Assembly: GCA_910583845.1 (NCBI GenBank)
Contig: CAJUAB010000002.1
Span: 202,936 to 266,935 of the forward strand
Length of the DNA: 64,000 nucleotides
Source of the DNA: an uncultured Acetatifactor sp.
Lineage (GTDB): Bacteria > Bacillota > Clostridia > Lachnospirales > Lachnospiraceae
Direction of reading: 5' to 3'
Under the pieces are notes generated by a model. The model had not been told where the DNA came from. It made no database searches and saw only the letters and a list, made by a program, of their open reading frames with translations. A program made the position numbers and the translations under genes. Shown in pieces: positions 1-8,719 of the stretch; within the stretch, counting starts at the first letter, position 1, and each line of letters begins with the position of its first letter.

Positions 1-1
1 G

Positions 2-1321
2 CGTTTCTATCCGCCCTCCGAGACCGGGCAGCGTATGAATATGGAAGAGTTCATAAAGGATCTACAGTACAAGAAGATCGTCTATGGAGTCAATCAGGAG
101 CTGCTCAAGAAACATTTTCGCAAGGGCGAGTACTGCAAGGATCTGGTGGTGGCGGAGGGGAAACCTCCCCGTCATGGCACAGACGCGCAGATTCAGTATT
201 TTTTCAATACGGATACGCATGCGGTTCCCACATTGAAAGCAGACGGCAGTGTGGACTTTTTTAACCTCAATACCATCAATCACTGTAAGAAAGGCGATCT
301 GCTGGCTCAGATTATCCCGGAAGACCCGGGGGAGTATGGACGCAATGTGGCCGGGGCGCAGATCAAGCCGCGGAATGTGAAACGTGCGACTCTTCGATTT
401 GGAAAGAACGTGCTTCAATCGGAGGACCGCCTGACCATAACCTCTCAGGTGGATGGCTGTGTGTCGCTGGTGGATGACCAGGTGTTTGTGTCTGACCTGT
501 ATGAGGTGGAGAACGTGGATAACAGCACCGGAAATATAGAGTTTGAGGGCAGTGTGCAGGTGAACGGCAATGTCTGTTCCGGGTTCAGCGTGATTGCCCA
601 GGGCAATGTGATCGTCCAGGGCGTGGTGGAAGGCGCGTATATCCGCGCGGACGGAGACATCGTGATTACCAGGGGAATGAACGGTATGAGCAAAGGCCGT
701 CTGGAGGCGGGCGGCAATATCATCGCCAAGTTTCTGGAGAATTCCACGGCCAATGCCGCGGGATACGTGTCCGCGGAATCTATTCTGCACAGTAAGGTTA
801 TGGCGGGCAGTGAGATTACTGTCACGGGCCGGAGAGGCTTTGTCACCGGCGGCCATGTGTGTGCCGGGCATAAGATCAGCGCCAAAAACCTGGGAGCCAG
901 TCTGGGCGCGTCCACTTTGGTGGAGGTTGGGGTGAATCCGGGACTGAAAGCCGAATATCAGGCATTGCAGGAGGAACTTCTGGAGATCCAGAAGGTGATT
1001 AAGAAGACACAGCCCATCCTTACCAATTATGCGGAGAAGAAGGCCAAGGGAATCCAGTTCACGCCGGAGCAGGTAAAATATATCCGTTCCCTGATTGTAC
1101 TGACTGACAACAAGAGAAAAGAGCTTCAGGAGAAAAGCAAAAAATGGAATGAATTGCAGGCGGCCTTTGAGGGGCAGAATGATGCCTGTGTGGAAGTTAC
1201 CGGAGAGGCATTTCCTGGTACGGTTATAGTGATTAAGGATGTCTCCATGTCACTGCGCAGCAGTTATCAGCACTGTCGTTTCAAGCGGATTGGCGGAGAT
1301 GTAAAAATGATTGGACTGTAG
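2..1321 (+). CDS. FapA/DUF342 family protein (5' end cut by window edge)
   Basis: The reading frame is open to the left edge. The first visible residues, RFYPPSETGQ just before the ATG at 35, resemble the inter-domain stretch of DUF342 proteins, so the gene very probably starts outside the window and ATG 35 is internal. The C-terminal two thirds are rich in glycine and valine with evenly spaced short strands (GSVQVNGNVCSG, GGNIIAKFLENSTANAAG). This is the right-handed beta-helix pattern of FapA/DUF342, followed near 310-390 by a charged coiled-coil hairpin. The family is often found near flagellar and chemotaxis genes and is linked to polymer-binding or cell-division-related roles; no enzymatic activity is known to me. 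The three genes downstream also look like flagellar-operon accessories. Family call is firm; function is uncertain. Confidence 0.85.
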   Translation, partial: RFYPPSETGQRMNMEEFIKDLQYKKIVYGVNQELLKKHFRKGEYCKDLVVAEGKPPRHGTDAQIQYFFNTDTHAVPTLKADGSVDFFNLNTINHCKKGDLLAQIIPEDPGEYGRNVAGAQIKPRNVKRATLRFGKNVLQSEDRLTITSQVDGCVSLVDDQVFVSDLYEVENVDNSTGNIEFEGSVQVNGNVCSGFSVIAQGNVIVQGVVEGAYIRADGDIVITRGMNGMSKGRLEAGGNIIAKFLENSTANAAGYVSAESILHSKVMAGSEITVTGRRGFVTGGHVCAGHKISAKNLGASLGASTLVEVGVNPGLKAEYQALQEELLEIQKVIKKTQPILTNYAEKKAKGIQFTPEQVKYIRSLIVLTDNKRKELQEKSKKWNELQAAFEGQNDACVEVTGEAFPGTVIVIKDVSMSLRSSYQHCRFKRIGGDVKMIGL

Positions 1322-1359
1322 CGCATATATAACGCTTTTTATGGGAAAGGGATGATCAT

Positions 1360-1674
1360 ATGGCTGTAAGCGCAATTCAGAATGCGACAATCGCCAGAGT
1401 GCAGGATTATTCGACGATCAAGCAGAATGAGGACAATAAGGGATATATGAACCAGGTCAGCATCGGCCAGGACCGCGAGGAGGACAATCAGCAGAAGGCC
1501 AGGCAGGTGCGGTCCGGTGAGGAGACGGAGTGGAAGAATAAGCGGCAGGATGCCCGGGAGAAGGGCAGCAATGAATATCATGGGGATGGCGGCAGGAGGC
1601 GCAGGGCTGCGGAGCCTGCCCAGCAGATGGTGATCAAGGATCGTCCCCGGCAGAGCTTTGATATGAAGATATAA
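1360..1674 (+). CDS. Hypothetical small charged protein in flagellar-type cluster
   Basis: 104 residues starting at ATG 1360, preceded by a GGGAAAGGGATGATC stretch that supplies a purine-rich ribosome site. It has no membrane segment or signal peptide. The composition is strongly hydrophilic (Q, R, E, K, N), with a low-complexity middle (EEDNQQKARQ, EETEWKNKRQDAREKG) and a basic GGRRRRAAEP patch, so it is probably mostly disordered or helical. I do not recognise a domain. It sits 38 bp after the FapA gene and 71 bp before the DUF6115 gene on the same strand, so it is probably co-transcribed. No function is proposed. Confidence 0.6.
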   Translation: MAVSAIQNATIARVQDYSTIKQNEDNKGYMNQVSIGQDREEDNQQKARQVRSGEETEWKNKRQDAREKGSNEYHGDGGRRRRAAEPAQQMVIKDRPRQSFDMKI

Positions 1675-1745
1675 TCGGATACGATACTGATGGATGCAAT
1701 ATCCCGGGTGAAGTCGGCGGTATGCGGAAAGAGGAATAGAGAAGT

Positions 1746-2480
1746 ATGAATAGCATGGAGATTGTACTCCTCGTCGTCGGAGGTCTTGTCTTTGTACTGA
1801 GTTTTCTGATTCCGAACGGGAAAAAGGGAAACCTGGAACAGGACAGGAGTATGGCCAGAGATGAAATCAGCGATCTGGTGGACAGGGAATGGGAGAGGAT
1901 ACGCGATCAGGTGGATGACACGGTGGAAGAAGCCATAAAAGATTCCATGGAGAAAACCGAACGTTCCCTTGAAAAGATATCCAATGAAAAAATCATGGCG
2001 GTAAACGAATATTCGGATACTGTGCTGGGACAGATCAATAAGAGCCAGCAGGAGATTACGTTCCTGTATGACATGCTCAACGCGAAGCATGACAGTCTCA
2101 AAAATACGGCTTCCGAGGTAGATCAGAAGATCAGAGCCGCGGAGATAGCCAGCCGGGAAATGGAGGCGGTTCTGCGGGAGACGGAGACGGCCGCACAGAT
2201 CGCCCGCCAGGCGGTGGCGCCGTCGGCTTATCAGACGATTCAGACTTCGGCGGAGGAGGCGGAAGAGGAGAGCGGTGACACACAGCAGATTTTGGAGGAG
2301 ATATCCGCTCAGTCTCAGGAGGAATTACAGGGAACGGAGAGTTACAGCAACAAAAACGATCAGATTCTGGACCTTCACCGCCAGGGATGGTCGGATGTAA
2401 CCATTGCCAGGCAGTTGGATCTGGGGGTGGGGGAAGTGAAGCTGGTTATCGGTTTATTTGAGGGAAGAAATAATTCATGA
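1746..2480 (+). CDS. DUF6115-type membrane-anchored coiled-coil protein with C-terminal HTH
   Basis: 244 residues. An N-terminal hydrophobic segment at about 5-23 (IVLLVVGGLVFVLSFLIP) is followed by a long acidic, heptad-like coiled-coil region (about 35-150), an acidic linker, and a C-terminal helix-turn-helix-like motif at about 207-238 (ILDLHRQGWSDVTIARQL then GVGEVKLVIGLFEG). This is the arrangement of DUF6115 proteins found in clostridial flagellar clusters. The start at 1746 follows AAAGAGGAATAGAGAAGT; an alternative ATG lies three codons later. The stop overlaps the next start by four bases (ATGA), so translation is probably coupled. The HTH suggests nucleic-acid or protein binding from a membrane anchor, but this is inference. 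Confidence 0.7.
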   Translation: MNSMEIVLLVVGGLVFVLSFLIPNGKKGNLEQDRSMARDEISDLVDREWERIRDQVDDTVEEAIKDSMEKTERSLEKISNEKIMAVNEYSDTVLGQINKSQQEITFLYDMLNAKHDSLKNTASEVDQKIRAAEIASREMEAVLRETETAAQIARQAVAPSAYQTIQTSAEEAEEESGDTQQILEEISAQSQEELQGTESYSNKNDQILDLHRQGWSDVTIARQLDLGVGEVKLVIGLFEGRNNS

Positions 2481-3202
2481 ACAGGACAGGTCTGAAATAC
2501 TATTTGCGTGCCCTTGGCATCGGTATTATAGTCACGGCTTTGCTGATGGGCTTCAGCCAGAAGGGACAGGCGCGGATGACGGATGAGGAAATCCGTCAGA
2601 GAGCGGCCCAGCTCGGGATGACGGAGTCGCAGGGTGTACTGGCGGAACTGGCCACCGCCCCTCCGGAGTCGGGCTCTACAGATAATCTTCTGTCCCCCGT
2701 GGAAGACCCCGCAGGGATAGGTACGGAGCCTGCCCCCACGGCAGAGCCGGCAGAGGAGCCCGGGACGGGTACGGAACCGGCTTCCACGGCAGAGCCGACA
2801 GAAGAGCCCGGGACGGGTACGGAACCGGTTTCCATGGCAGAGCCGACAGAAGAGCCCGGGACGGGTACGGAGCCGGCCTCCACGTCAGAGCCGACAGAAG
2901 AGCCCGGGACGGGTACGGAACCGGCCTCCACGGCAGAGCCGACGGAGAGGCCCGGCCCGGATTCCGAACCCACATCCAGCCCTGCTCCGGCAGGAGATGT
3001 GGCTACCTTGGTGGTCACCCGGGGAGAGAGTTCCGTGACCGTCAGCAAGAACCTGGAAGCGCTGGGGCTGGTGGAAGACTATTGGGCCTTTGACAGATAT
3101 CTCTGTGAAAACGGGTATGACCATTCGATCAGTACCGGTACATATGAGATTCCAATGGGACTTACGGGAGAGGAAATTGCCCGCATTATTTGTAAACAAT
3201 AG
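2477..3202 (+). CDS. Membrane-anchored protein with repeat linker and MltG/YceG LysM-like domain
   Basis: 241 residues. One N-terminal hydrophobic segment (about 12-28) is followed by a short charged region, then a Pro/Glu/Thr/Gly-rich linker (about 75-170) built of near-perfect 16-residue repeats (core AEPTEEPGTGTEPAST). The C-terminal ~65 residues (VVTRGESSVTVSKNLEALGL ... GTYEIPMGLTGEEIARII) match the LysM-like subdomain at the start of MltG/YceG endolytic transglycosylases. The catalytic MltG domain with its conserved Glu is absent, so this is likely a wall-binding or sensory protein rather than an active lytic enzyme. It overlaps the DUF6115 gene by 4 bp and ends the cluster, just before a strong terminator. 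Confidence 0.65.
   Translation: MNRTGLKYYLRALGIGIIVTALLMGFSQKGQARMTDEEIRQRAAQLGMTESQGVLAELATAPPESGSTDNLLSPVEDPAGIGTEPAPTAEPAEEPGTGTEPASTAEPTEEPGTGTEPVSMAEPTEEPGTGTEPASTSEPTEEPGTGTEPASTAEPTERPGPDSEPTSSPAPAGDVATLVVTRGESSVTVSKNLEALGLVEDYWAFDRYLCENGYDHSISTGTYEIPMGLTGEEIARIICKQ
2738..2977 (+). repeat. 48-bp tandem repeat inside the MltG-LysM-like gene
   Basis: Five consecutive 48-bp units (2738, 2786, 2834, 2882, 2930) encode the 16-residue linker repeat. The first four are nearly identical; the fifth is diverged. The frame is kept because 48 is a multiple of three. Array length could vary between strains by slippage. Confidence 0.9.
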
Positions 3203-3241
3203 AATCCATGCTTTCCGGGGATTCTGTTGTCATGAATTGCA

Positions 3242-3274
3242 ATAAAAGGCCTTGTCAAAAGGCCTTTTATGTGT
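3242..3274 (+). terminator. Intrinsic terminator after the flagellar-type cluster
   Basis: A perfect 12-bp stem (ATAAAAGGCCTT at 3242-3253, AAGGCCTTTTAT at 3259-3270) with a 5-nt loop and a short T-rich side. Because of the A/T ends it could work on both strands. The loop and right arm also hold the -35 region of the next promoter. Confidence 0.75.
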
Positions 3275-3280
3275 TATACT
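3252..3280 (+). promoter_or_regulatory. Sigma-A promoter for rpsB-tsf
   Basis: TTGTCA at 3252-3257, exactly 17 bp, then TATACT at 3275-3280, also preceded by TGTGT (extended -10 like). It leaves a leader of about 160 nt before rpsB. That leader is GC-rich with several possible stems, as expected for a ribosomal-protein leader, but I cannot assign a known RNA family. Confidence 0.75.
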
Positions 3281-3445
3281 CGCAATGTTGTGAAAAACAC
3301 ACGCGCTTTTATCTGACAGTGGTGTTCCGAAGTACGGGATAGCGGCCAGAGCCCGCCACAGTTTAACGCAGCTGCGGCAGAGAGTGAAAGAGGCGCGGAG
3401 GACGGCACCGGGATACGGGCCGGTTAACCAAACGGAGGTAGAAAA

Positions 3446-4198
3446 ATGAGCGTTATTTCCATGAAGCAGTTACTTGAAGCAGGTGTTCATTTCGGACATC
3501 AGACCAGAAGATGGAACCCCAAGATGGCTCCTTATATCTTCACCGAGAGAAACGGCATCCACATTATTGATCTACAGAAATCGGTAGTCAAGGTGGACGA
3601 GGCGTACAAAGCCGTTTCCGAGATTGCGGCACAGGGCGGCACGATTCTGTTTGTGGGCACGAAAAAGCAGGCCCAGGACGCGGTGAAGGCCGAGGCCGAG
3701 CGCTGCGGCATGTACTATGTCAATGAGAGATGGCTGGGAGGTATGCTGACCAACTTCAAGACCATTCAGTCCCGTATAGCAAGACTGCGCGCCATCGAGA
3801 CCATGTCTACCGATGGAACTTTTGATGTTCTGCCCAAGAAAGAAGTTATTCAGCTTAAGAAGGAGTGGGAGAAGCTGGAGAAGAATCTGGGCGGTATCAA
3901 AGAGATGACCAGAATCCCTGACGCGATCTTTGTGGTTGACCCCAAGAAGGAGAGAATCTGTGTGCAGGAGGCTCATTCTCTGGGCATTACCCTGATCGGT
4001 ATAGGTGATACCAATTGTGACCCCGAGGAGCTGGATTATATCATTCCCGGCAATGACGACGCGATCAGAGCCGTGAAGCTGATTGTGTCCAAGATGGCGG
4101 ATGCCGTGATTGAGGCTAATCAGGGCGAGGCTGTATATACCCAGGAGGAGATCCAGGGCGAAGCTACCGATATTGAGGAAGTGGCTCAGGAGGCTTAA
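3446..4198 (+). CDS. rpsB: 30S ribosomal protein S2
   Basis: 250 residues, full length for the family. It opens with the typical S2 sequence (SVISMKQLLEAGVHFGHQTRR) and contains the conserved NERWLGGMLTNFKT region and the VDPKKE...EA motif, followed by an acidic C-terminal tail. It is a component of the small ribosomal subunit. The start at 3446 follows a strong GGAGGT site. It is followed after about 100 bp by tsf, the standard bacterial order. It is expressed from the promoter at 3252-3280. Confidence 0.98.
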   Translation: MSVISMKQLLEAGVHFGHQTRRWNPKMAPYIFTERNGIHIIDLQKSVVKVDEAYKAVSEIAAQGGTILFVGTKKQAQDAVKAEAERCGMYYVNERWLGGMLTNFKTIQSRIARLRAIETMSTDGTFDVLPKKEVIQLKKEWEKLEKNLGGIKEMTRIPDAIFVVDPKKERICVQEAHSLGITLIGIGDTNCDPEELDYIIPGNDDAIRAVKLIVSKMADAVIEANQGEAVYTQEEIQGEATDIEEVAQEA

Positions 4199-4303
4199 AA
4201 GATGCCGCTCCGACACAGACACTGTGCGGACGGACATAGCATTTATGACAATATAATTCCCGCGGAGCGAGGATTCTGTTGTTTGATACAGGAGGAGCAG
4301 ACA

Positions 4304-5242
4304 ATGGCAGAGATTACTGCAGCAATGGTGAAAGAACTGCGCGAGATGACCGGCGCAGGCATGATGGATTGTAAGAAGGCCCTGAATGAGACGGGCGGCA
4401 ATATGGACGAGGCCGTGGAAGTCCTGAGAAAGAGCGGTCAGGCCAAAGCAGTGAAGAAAGAAGGCAGGATTGCGGCCGAAGGGATCTGCCGCATCGCCAC
4501 CAGAGGCGATGATGTTGCCGCAGTGGTGGAGGTAAATTCCGAGACCGATTTTGTGGCAAAGAATGAGACCTTCCAGCAGTTTGTGGAGGCAGTGGCAGAG
4601 CAGGCAGTGGCGAGTGAGGCGGCGGATCTGGAAACTTTCCTGGCCGAGCAGTGGATTGCTGAACCGGGTAAAACCGTACAGGAAGCTCTGGTGGACAAGA
4701 TTGCGGTGATCGGGGAAAAGCTGAGCATCCGCAGATTTGAGAAGGTGGTCGCAAAGGACGGCTGTGTGGTTTCCTATGTCCATGGCGGCGGCCGGATCGG
4801 CGTGATTGTTGAGGCCCAGACAAAAGTGGTGAACGACGCTGTGAAGGAAGCGCTCACCAATCTGGCTATGCAGGTGGCAGCTTTAAATCCGAAATATGTA
4901 GCTACCGGGGAAGTGTCCGAAGAGTTCAAGGCACATGAGAGAGAGATTATTGCCGCGCAGATTGAGCAGGACCCCAAGATGGCCGGTAAACCCGAGAATG
5001 TAATTGCCGGTGCGATTGAGGGCCGTCTTAAGAAGGAACTCAAGGAAGTATGTCTGCTGGAACAGGTATATGTGAAAGCCGAGGATGGCAAGCAGACCGT
5101 GTCCCAGTATGTGGCGCAGGTATCCAGGGACAATAATACGGATTTGAAGATCAACAGGTTTGTCCGTTTTGAGACCGGCGAGGGTCTGGAGAAAAAGAAC
5201 GAGGACTTTGCGGCAGAGGTTGCCGCTCAGATGGGCAAATAG
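4304..5242 (+). CDS. tsf: Elongation factor Ts
   Basis: 312 residues from ATG 4304, chosen because GGAGGAG (4291-4297) sits just upstream and the protein then begins MAEITAAMVKELREMTGAGM, the classical EF-Ts N-terminus. The open frame runs further upstream but that part has no homology-like character. It contains the TDFVAKN motif of the EF-Tu-binding domain (about residue 80). EF-Ts is the guanine nucleotide exchange factor for EF-Tu in translation. It is co-transcribed with rpsB and ended by the hairpin at 5269-5304. Confidence 0.98.
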   Translation: MAEITAAMVKELREMTGAGMMDCKKALNETGGNMDEAVEVLRKSGQAKAVKKEGRIAAEGICRIATRGDDVAAVVEVNSETDFVAKNETFQQFVEAVAEQAVASEAADLETFLAEQWIAEPGKTVQEALVDKIAVIGEKLSIRRFEKVVAKDGCVVSYVHGGGRIGVIVEAQTKVVNDAVKEALTNLAMQVAALNPKYVATGEVSEEFKAHEREIIAAQIEQDPKMAGKPENVIAGAIEGRLKKELKEVCLLEQVYVKAEDGKQTVSQYVAQVSRDNNTDLKINRFVRFETGEGLEKKNEDFAAEVAAQMGK

Positions 5243-5268
5243 GCAGTTTGGCGTAACAACGGATATGG

Positions 5269-5310
5269 GCAGAAAGAGATCTGGCAAAACGGATTTCTTT
5301 CTGCTTTTCT
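5269..5310 (+). terminator. Intrinsic terminator after tsf
   Basis: 9-bp stem GCAGAAAGA (5269-5277) pairing with TCTTTCTGC (5296-5304), an 18-nt loop, followed by TTTTCTT. It closes the rpsB-tsf unit. The loop is long, so strength is uncertain. Confidence 0.6.
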
Positions 5311-5356
5311 TAAATATATGGGAGTGGGATATACGGAACGGAAACAGGAGGTAGAG

Positions 5357-6244
5357 ATGACAACGGGAAAGAGAATAGGATGGATCGGAATGAGTGTTCT
5401 GGTGTTGCTGGCTGCGCTGAGTGTGCAGATTGTGGCCAGCGTGGTGGTGGTGCTGCCCCGTGCGTTTATGGCAGGAGCGCAGGCGGCGATGAACGGACAG
5501 GACGTTGCTTCTGTAACGGATAATCTGATGGGAGAACTGGGAAGCATCATGGGAATTATTCTGGTGATAGTGGGTGTACTTCTGCTTCTGGTGTTTCTGC
5601 CCTGGTTCTATTTTGGATGCGGCAGACCGAAAATCACCGGGGACTGTGTCAGGAGAGTGTTTGCACCCCGCACACTCCTGGTGGTGGTTGCTGTTTCAGT
5701 GGGGATGAATTATGGGATCAACTGTCTGCTGCAGCTCGTGTACACCGTGGCTCCCCAGGCGCTGGAAAATTATCAGCAGCTGATGGAAAACGCCGGGATC
5801 GGCATTGATGGCTGGGCTAATGCCGCGGCAGTACTCCTCGCTCCTCTGGGGGAGGAGCTGATTTTCAGAGGCGTGGCATTTTACTATGCCCGCAAGGCCG
5901 TGAGCGGCATGGGGAATCCCAGGGCGGAGTTCTGGATTGCCAATTGTTTGCAGGCGCTGCTGTTCGGGATCTACCATATGAATCTGGTTCAGGGTATTTA
6001 TGCCTTTGTCATAGGGCTGGTGCTGGGGTATCTGTACCAGCGGTATCACAGCGTGATTCCGGGGATGCTGGCACATCTGGTATTCAACGGTATGTCCGCC
6101 CTCTTTGGCGACATGCTGTATGCCTGGATTCCGGACAGCGCGGTCTGGTATGCGCTGATTGGAACGGTGGGTTTGGCCATGGTACTGCTCGTAATGGTTT
6201 TCAATGGCCTCAAATTTGCGGATCATGAACAGAATGTTGCATAA
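5357..6244 (+). CDS. CPBP-family intramembrane metalloprotease (CAAX/Abi type)
   Basis: 295 residues from ATG 5357, which follows CAGGAGGTAGAG. About six to eight hydrophobic segments are visible. The CPBP motifs are present: EELIFRG (motif 1, EExxxR), FGIYHMN (motif 2, FxxxH) and HLVFNGM (motif 3, HxxxN), which form the membrane glutamic-type or metal-dependent protease site of the Rce1/Abi family. Bacterial members are linked to bacteriocin self-immunity, regulated proteolysis or protein maturation; the substrate cannot be told from sequence. It stands alone between a terminator and the 6.4-kb transport locus. Confidence 0.9.
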   Translation: MTTGKRIGWIGMSVLVLLAALSVQIVASVVVVLPRAFMAGAQAAMNGQDVASVTDNLMGELGSIMGIILVIVGVLLLLVFLPWFYFGCGRPKITGDCVRRVFAPRTLLVVVAVSVGMNYGINCLLQLVYTVAPQALENYQQLMENAGIGIDGWANAAAVLLAPLGEELIFRGVAFYYARKAVSGMGNPRAEFWIANCLQALLFGIYHMNLVQGIYAFVIGLVLGYLYQRYHSVIPGMLAHLVFNGMSALFGDMLYAWIPDSAVWYALIGTVGLAMVLLVMVFNGLKFADHEQNVA

Positions 6245-6255
6245 TCGTAAATAAA

Positions 6256-6312
6256 TCTTAAGAATTATTCATGAAGTCTTAAGATGCATTTTGGATACAG
6301 CTGTGCTATACT
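6256..6312 (+). promoter_or_regulatory. Twin TCTTAAGA boxes and -10 upstream of the solute-binding gene
   Basis: Two identical palindromes TCTTAAGA at 6256-6263 and 6277-6284, start-to-start distance 21 bp (two helical turns), followed by TATACT at 6307-6312. No good -35 is seen at 17 bp (ATGCAT at 6284-6289), which is what an activator-dependent promoter would look like. Likely a transcription-factor operator controlling the 6.4-15.8 kb locus; the regulator is unknown. Confidence 0.45.
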
Positions 6313-6388
6313 GTACGTGGTGATAATAGGATACAGTATGAATATGCAAAAGCTGAGAATAAGAATGAATCAGGAAATGGAGGAGAAT

Positions 6389-8704
6389 ATGAAGAAAAAG
6401 GCCTGTATAAAAAGGATACTTTCCTTTGCAGTCACTGCAACGCTTGTTTTGTCGCTGACAGCCTGTGGTAAGGGTGATCAGCAGGAGACTCCGGAAGGCT
6501 TTGTATATGTGCCTGAATTTGTGGATCTGTCAACTCTGGAGGATGCCGGGAACATCAGCGATCCCACATTGCGGGGAAATGAACTTTATTATTGTACCCA
6601 TTACTGGAACGAGGAGACCGGAGAGAGCGGGCAGAAGTACTATTGCCGGAACATGGACACGGGGGAGACCGTGGAGCTGCCTTTGGATCTGACTATAGAA
6701 GGCATGGATTATGCCTATCCCATGAACGGACTGATGTTTGATCAGGACAATCATATCATCTGCCTCATGTCCGCTTCCAAGACGGACGCGGAGGGCAACT
6801 ACAGCCAGACAAATTATCTGTTGAAATTTGATTCGGAAGGGAAACAGCTTCTTTGTAAAGACATTTCGGAGGCTCTTGCTCTGGAGGGAGCTGAAAATAC
6901 TTATGTGCAAAACGCGGTGATGGACAATGAGGGAAGAATCTACATGAGTGTGAGCAGCAGCGGCATGAACAGATCCAATACCTTCATCGTGGTGGTCGAT
7001 CAGGAGGCGAATCTGCTGGCGCAGATTGACACGGGCACGGACTGGCTCAGCGCCATGGGAGCAACGGAGGACGGGACTGTGCTGGTCACCCGGCATGGAG
7101 ACACAGGTATGGAATGCCTGGAGGTGGATCTGGCCAACAAGGCTCTGGGGAAGGCCCACAGCGGCATGCCTTCATCCTACAACAGCAATTCGCTGGATAC
7201 GGCTCCGGGAGGAGGAGTACTTGTCAACGATGGCACCAAACTCTGGAAATATGACTTGGAGACGGAGACATCCGAAGAGATTCTGACCTGGACAGACTGT
7301 GACATTAACGGCAGCTATGTGCAGATGATCCGGCCCATGGAGGACGGACGCATAGCCGTGTTCTCTGAGAACTGGAGTAATAACACCAAGGAGATTGCCT
7401 ATCTGACCAAAACAGAGGCCGCCAATGTAACGGAAAAGCAGATTATTACTCTTGCCACTCTGTATTCCAGCCAGGACCTTCAGGAAGCTGTGGTGAATTT
7501 CAACAAGCACAATGATACATATAAGGTTCGGATTGATACGTACTTTGATGAGAGCACCGAGTGGACGGATACCAAATATCAGGATGCCATGGCGGCCATG
7601 AATAATGCCATTACCAGCAGCAACTGTCCCGATATCATAGATCTGTCCTCCGGCAATGTGAAATCCTATGTCTCAAAAGGGCTTCTGGCGGATTTGTCTT
7701 CCTATCTGGAGAGCAGCTCCGTTAAGCGGGAGGAATTGATGGAGTCCGTGCTGGATGCATATACTTATGAGGATACACTGGTGTGCATTCCCACAGGCTT
7801 CGCAATCTCCACCATTATGGCGCGGACTTCGCAGGTCGGTGACCGCACCAGCTGGACCATCAAGGACATCATGGAGTTCGCGGCCCAGCATCCGGAGGCC
7901 AAACTTTTTGAATATTCTTCCAAGGCCAGTATGCTGAGCACCTGCATTCAGTACAGCAGTGATGCCTTTATAGACTACGAGACGGGAAAATGCAGCTTTG
8001 ACAGTCAGGAGTTCCTGGATATACTGGAGTTTGCCAACAGCTTTGAGACGGAGACCGAGTGGGACAGAGATGGGGTGAGTCTGCCCAAACAGATTGCGGA
8101 GGGTAAGATTCTGCTCAGTGATGTCCACATCTATGATATGACCGAGATGCAGGTGCGTTCCCTGATGTACAACGAGCCTGTCACCTTTATCGGCTATCCG
8201 ACGGTGGACGGCAGCGGCGGCAATCGGCTTGACGGCCGCAACTGCTATGCCATAACCACCAAGAGCAAAAATCCCGACGGCGCATGGGCCTTCATAGAGT
8301 CCATGCTACAGTACAGTGAAGTGTCGGAATGGGGACTCTCCAACTATTTCCCCATCCGCAAGGATATGCTGGAGGAGACCTTTGCGATTGCCATGAAGGA
8401 GAACGGCTCCTATGATGAGGACGGCAATATCATGCTGGATGAAAACGGGGAGCCCATGGTGTGGCCCAAGGTCACATATGGCTATGAGGACTGGGAGGCT
8501 GAGGTCTATGCTGCCACGCCGGAGCAGGTCCAGGCGGTCAGAGATCTGATCGACTCTTCCGTGGCGTCCACCAACAATGACACGACCATACTCAACATTA
8601 TTACAGAGGAGGCGGAAGGCTACTTTGAGGGCCAGAAGAGCGCTCAGGACGTGGCGAAGGTAATTCAGAGCCGGGTGCAGACCTATGTGAGTGAGAACAG
8701 CTAA
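6389..8704 (+). CDS. Very long extracellular solute-binding lipoprotein (beta-propeller-like N-domain plus sugar-type SBP)
   Basis: 771 residues from ATG 6389, after an AATGGAGGAG ribosome site. The signal peptide ends in a lipobox (LVLSLTAC, Cys26), so it is an outer-face lipoprotein. Residues about 40-350 have repeated short beta-strand units with Trp/Tyr/Asp turns (for example YYCTHYWNEETGE, VVVDQEANLLAQIDTGTDWL), which look like a beta-propeller. From about 360 (IITLATLYSSQDLQEAVVNF) a family-1 carbohydrate-type solute-binding domain follows. It ends in the usual NIITEEAEGYFEGQKSAQDV helix. Ordinary SBPs are about 430 residues, so the N-domain is an addition. It is the first gene of the locus, with two permeases immediately downstream. 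The ligand is unknown. Confidence 0.75.
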   Translation: MKKKACIKRILSFAVTATLVLSLTACGKGDQQETPEGFVYVPEFVDLSTLEDAGNISDPTLRGNELYYCTHYWNEETGESGQKYYCRNMDTGETVELPLDLTIEGMDYAYPMNGLMFDQDNHIICLMSASKTDAEGNYSQTNYLLKFDSEGKQLLCKDISEALALEGAENTYVQNAVMDNEGRIYMSVSSSGMNRSNTFIVVVDQEANLLAQIDTGTDWLSAMGATEDGTVLVTRHGDTGMECLEVDLANKALGKAHSGMPSSYNSNSLDTAPGGGVLVNDGTKLWKYDLETETSEEILTWTDCDINGSYVQMIRPMEDGRIAVFSENWSNNTKEIAYLTKTEAANVTEKQIITLATLYSSQDLQEAVVNFNKHNDTYKVRIDTYFDESTEWTDTKYQDAMAAMNNAITSSNCPDIIDLSSGNVKSYVSKGLLADLSSYLESSSVKREELMESVLDAYTYEDTLVCIPTGFAISTIMARTSQVGDRTSWTIKDIMEFAAQHPEAKLFEYSSKASMLSTCIQYSSDAFIDYETGKCSFDSQEFLDILEFANSFETETEWDRDGVSLPKQIAEGKILLSDVHIYDMTEMQVRSLMYNEPVTFIGYPTVDGSGGNRLDGRNCYAITTKSKNPDGAWAFIESMLQYSEVSEWGLSNYFPIRKDMLEETFAIAMKENGSYDEDGNIMLDENGEPMVWPKVTYGYEDWEAEVYAATPEQVQAVRDLIDSSVASTNNDTTILNIITEEAEGYFEGQKSAQDVAKVIQSRVQTYVSENS

Positions 8705-8719
8705 GGAGGCATAGAAGCC

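Noticed and set aside
2738..2977. Regular 48-bp repeats as a possible CRISPR array
   Set aside because: Units are contiguous without unique spacers and stay in frame inside a coding sequence.
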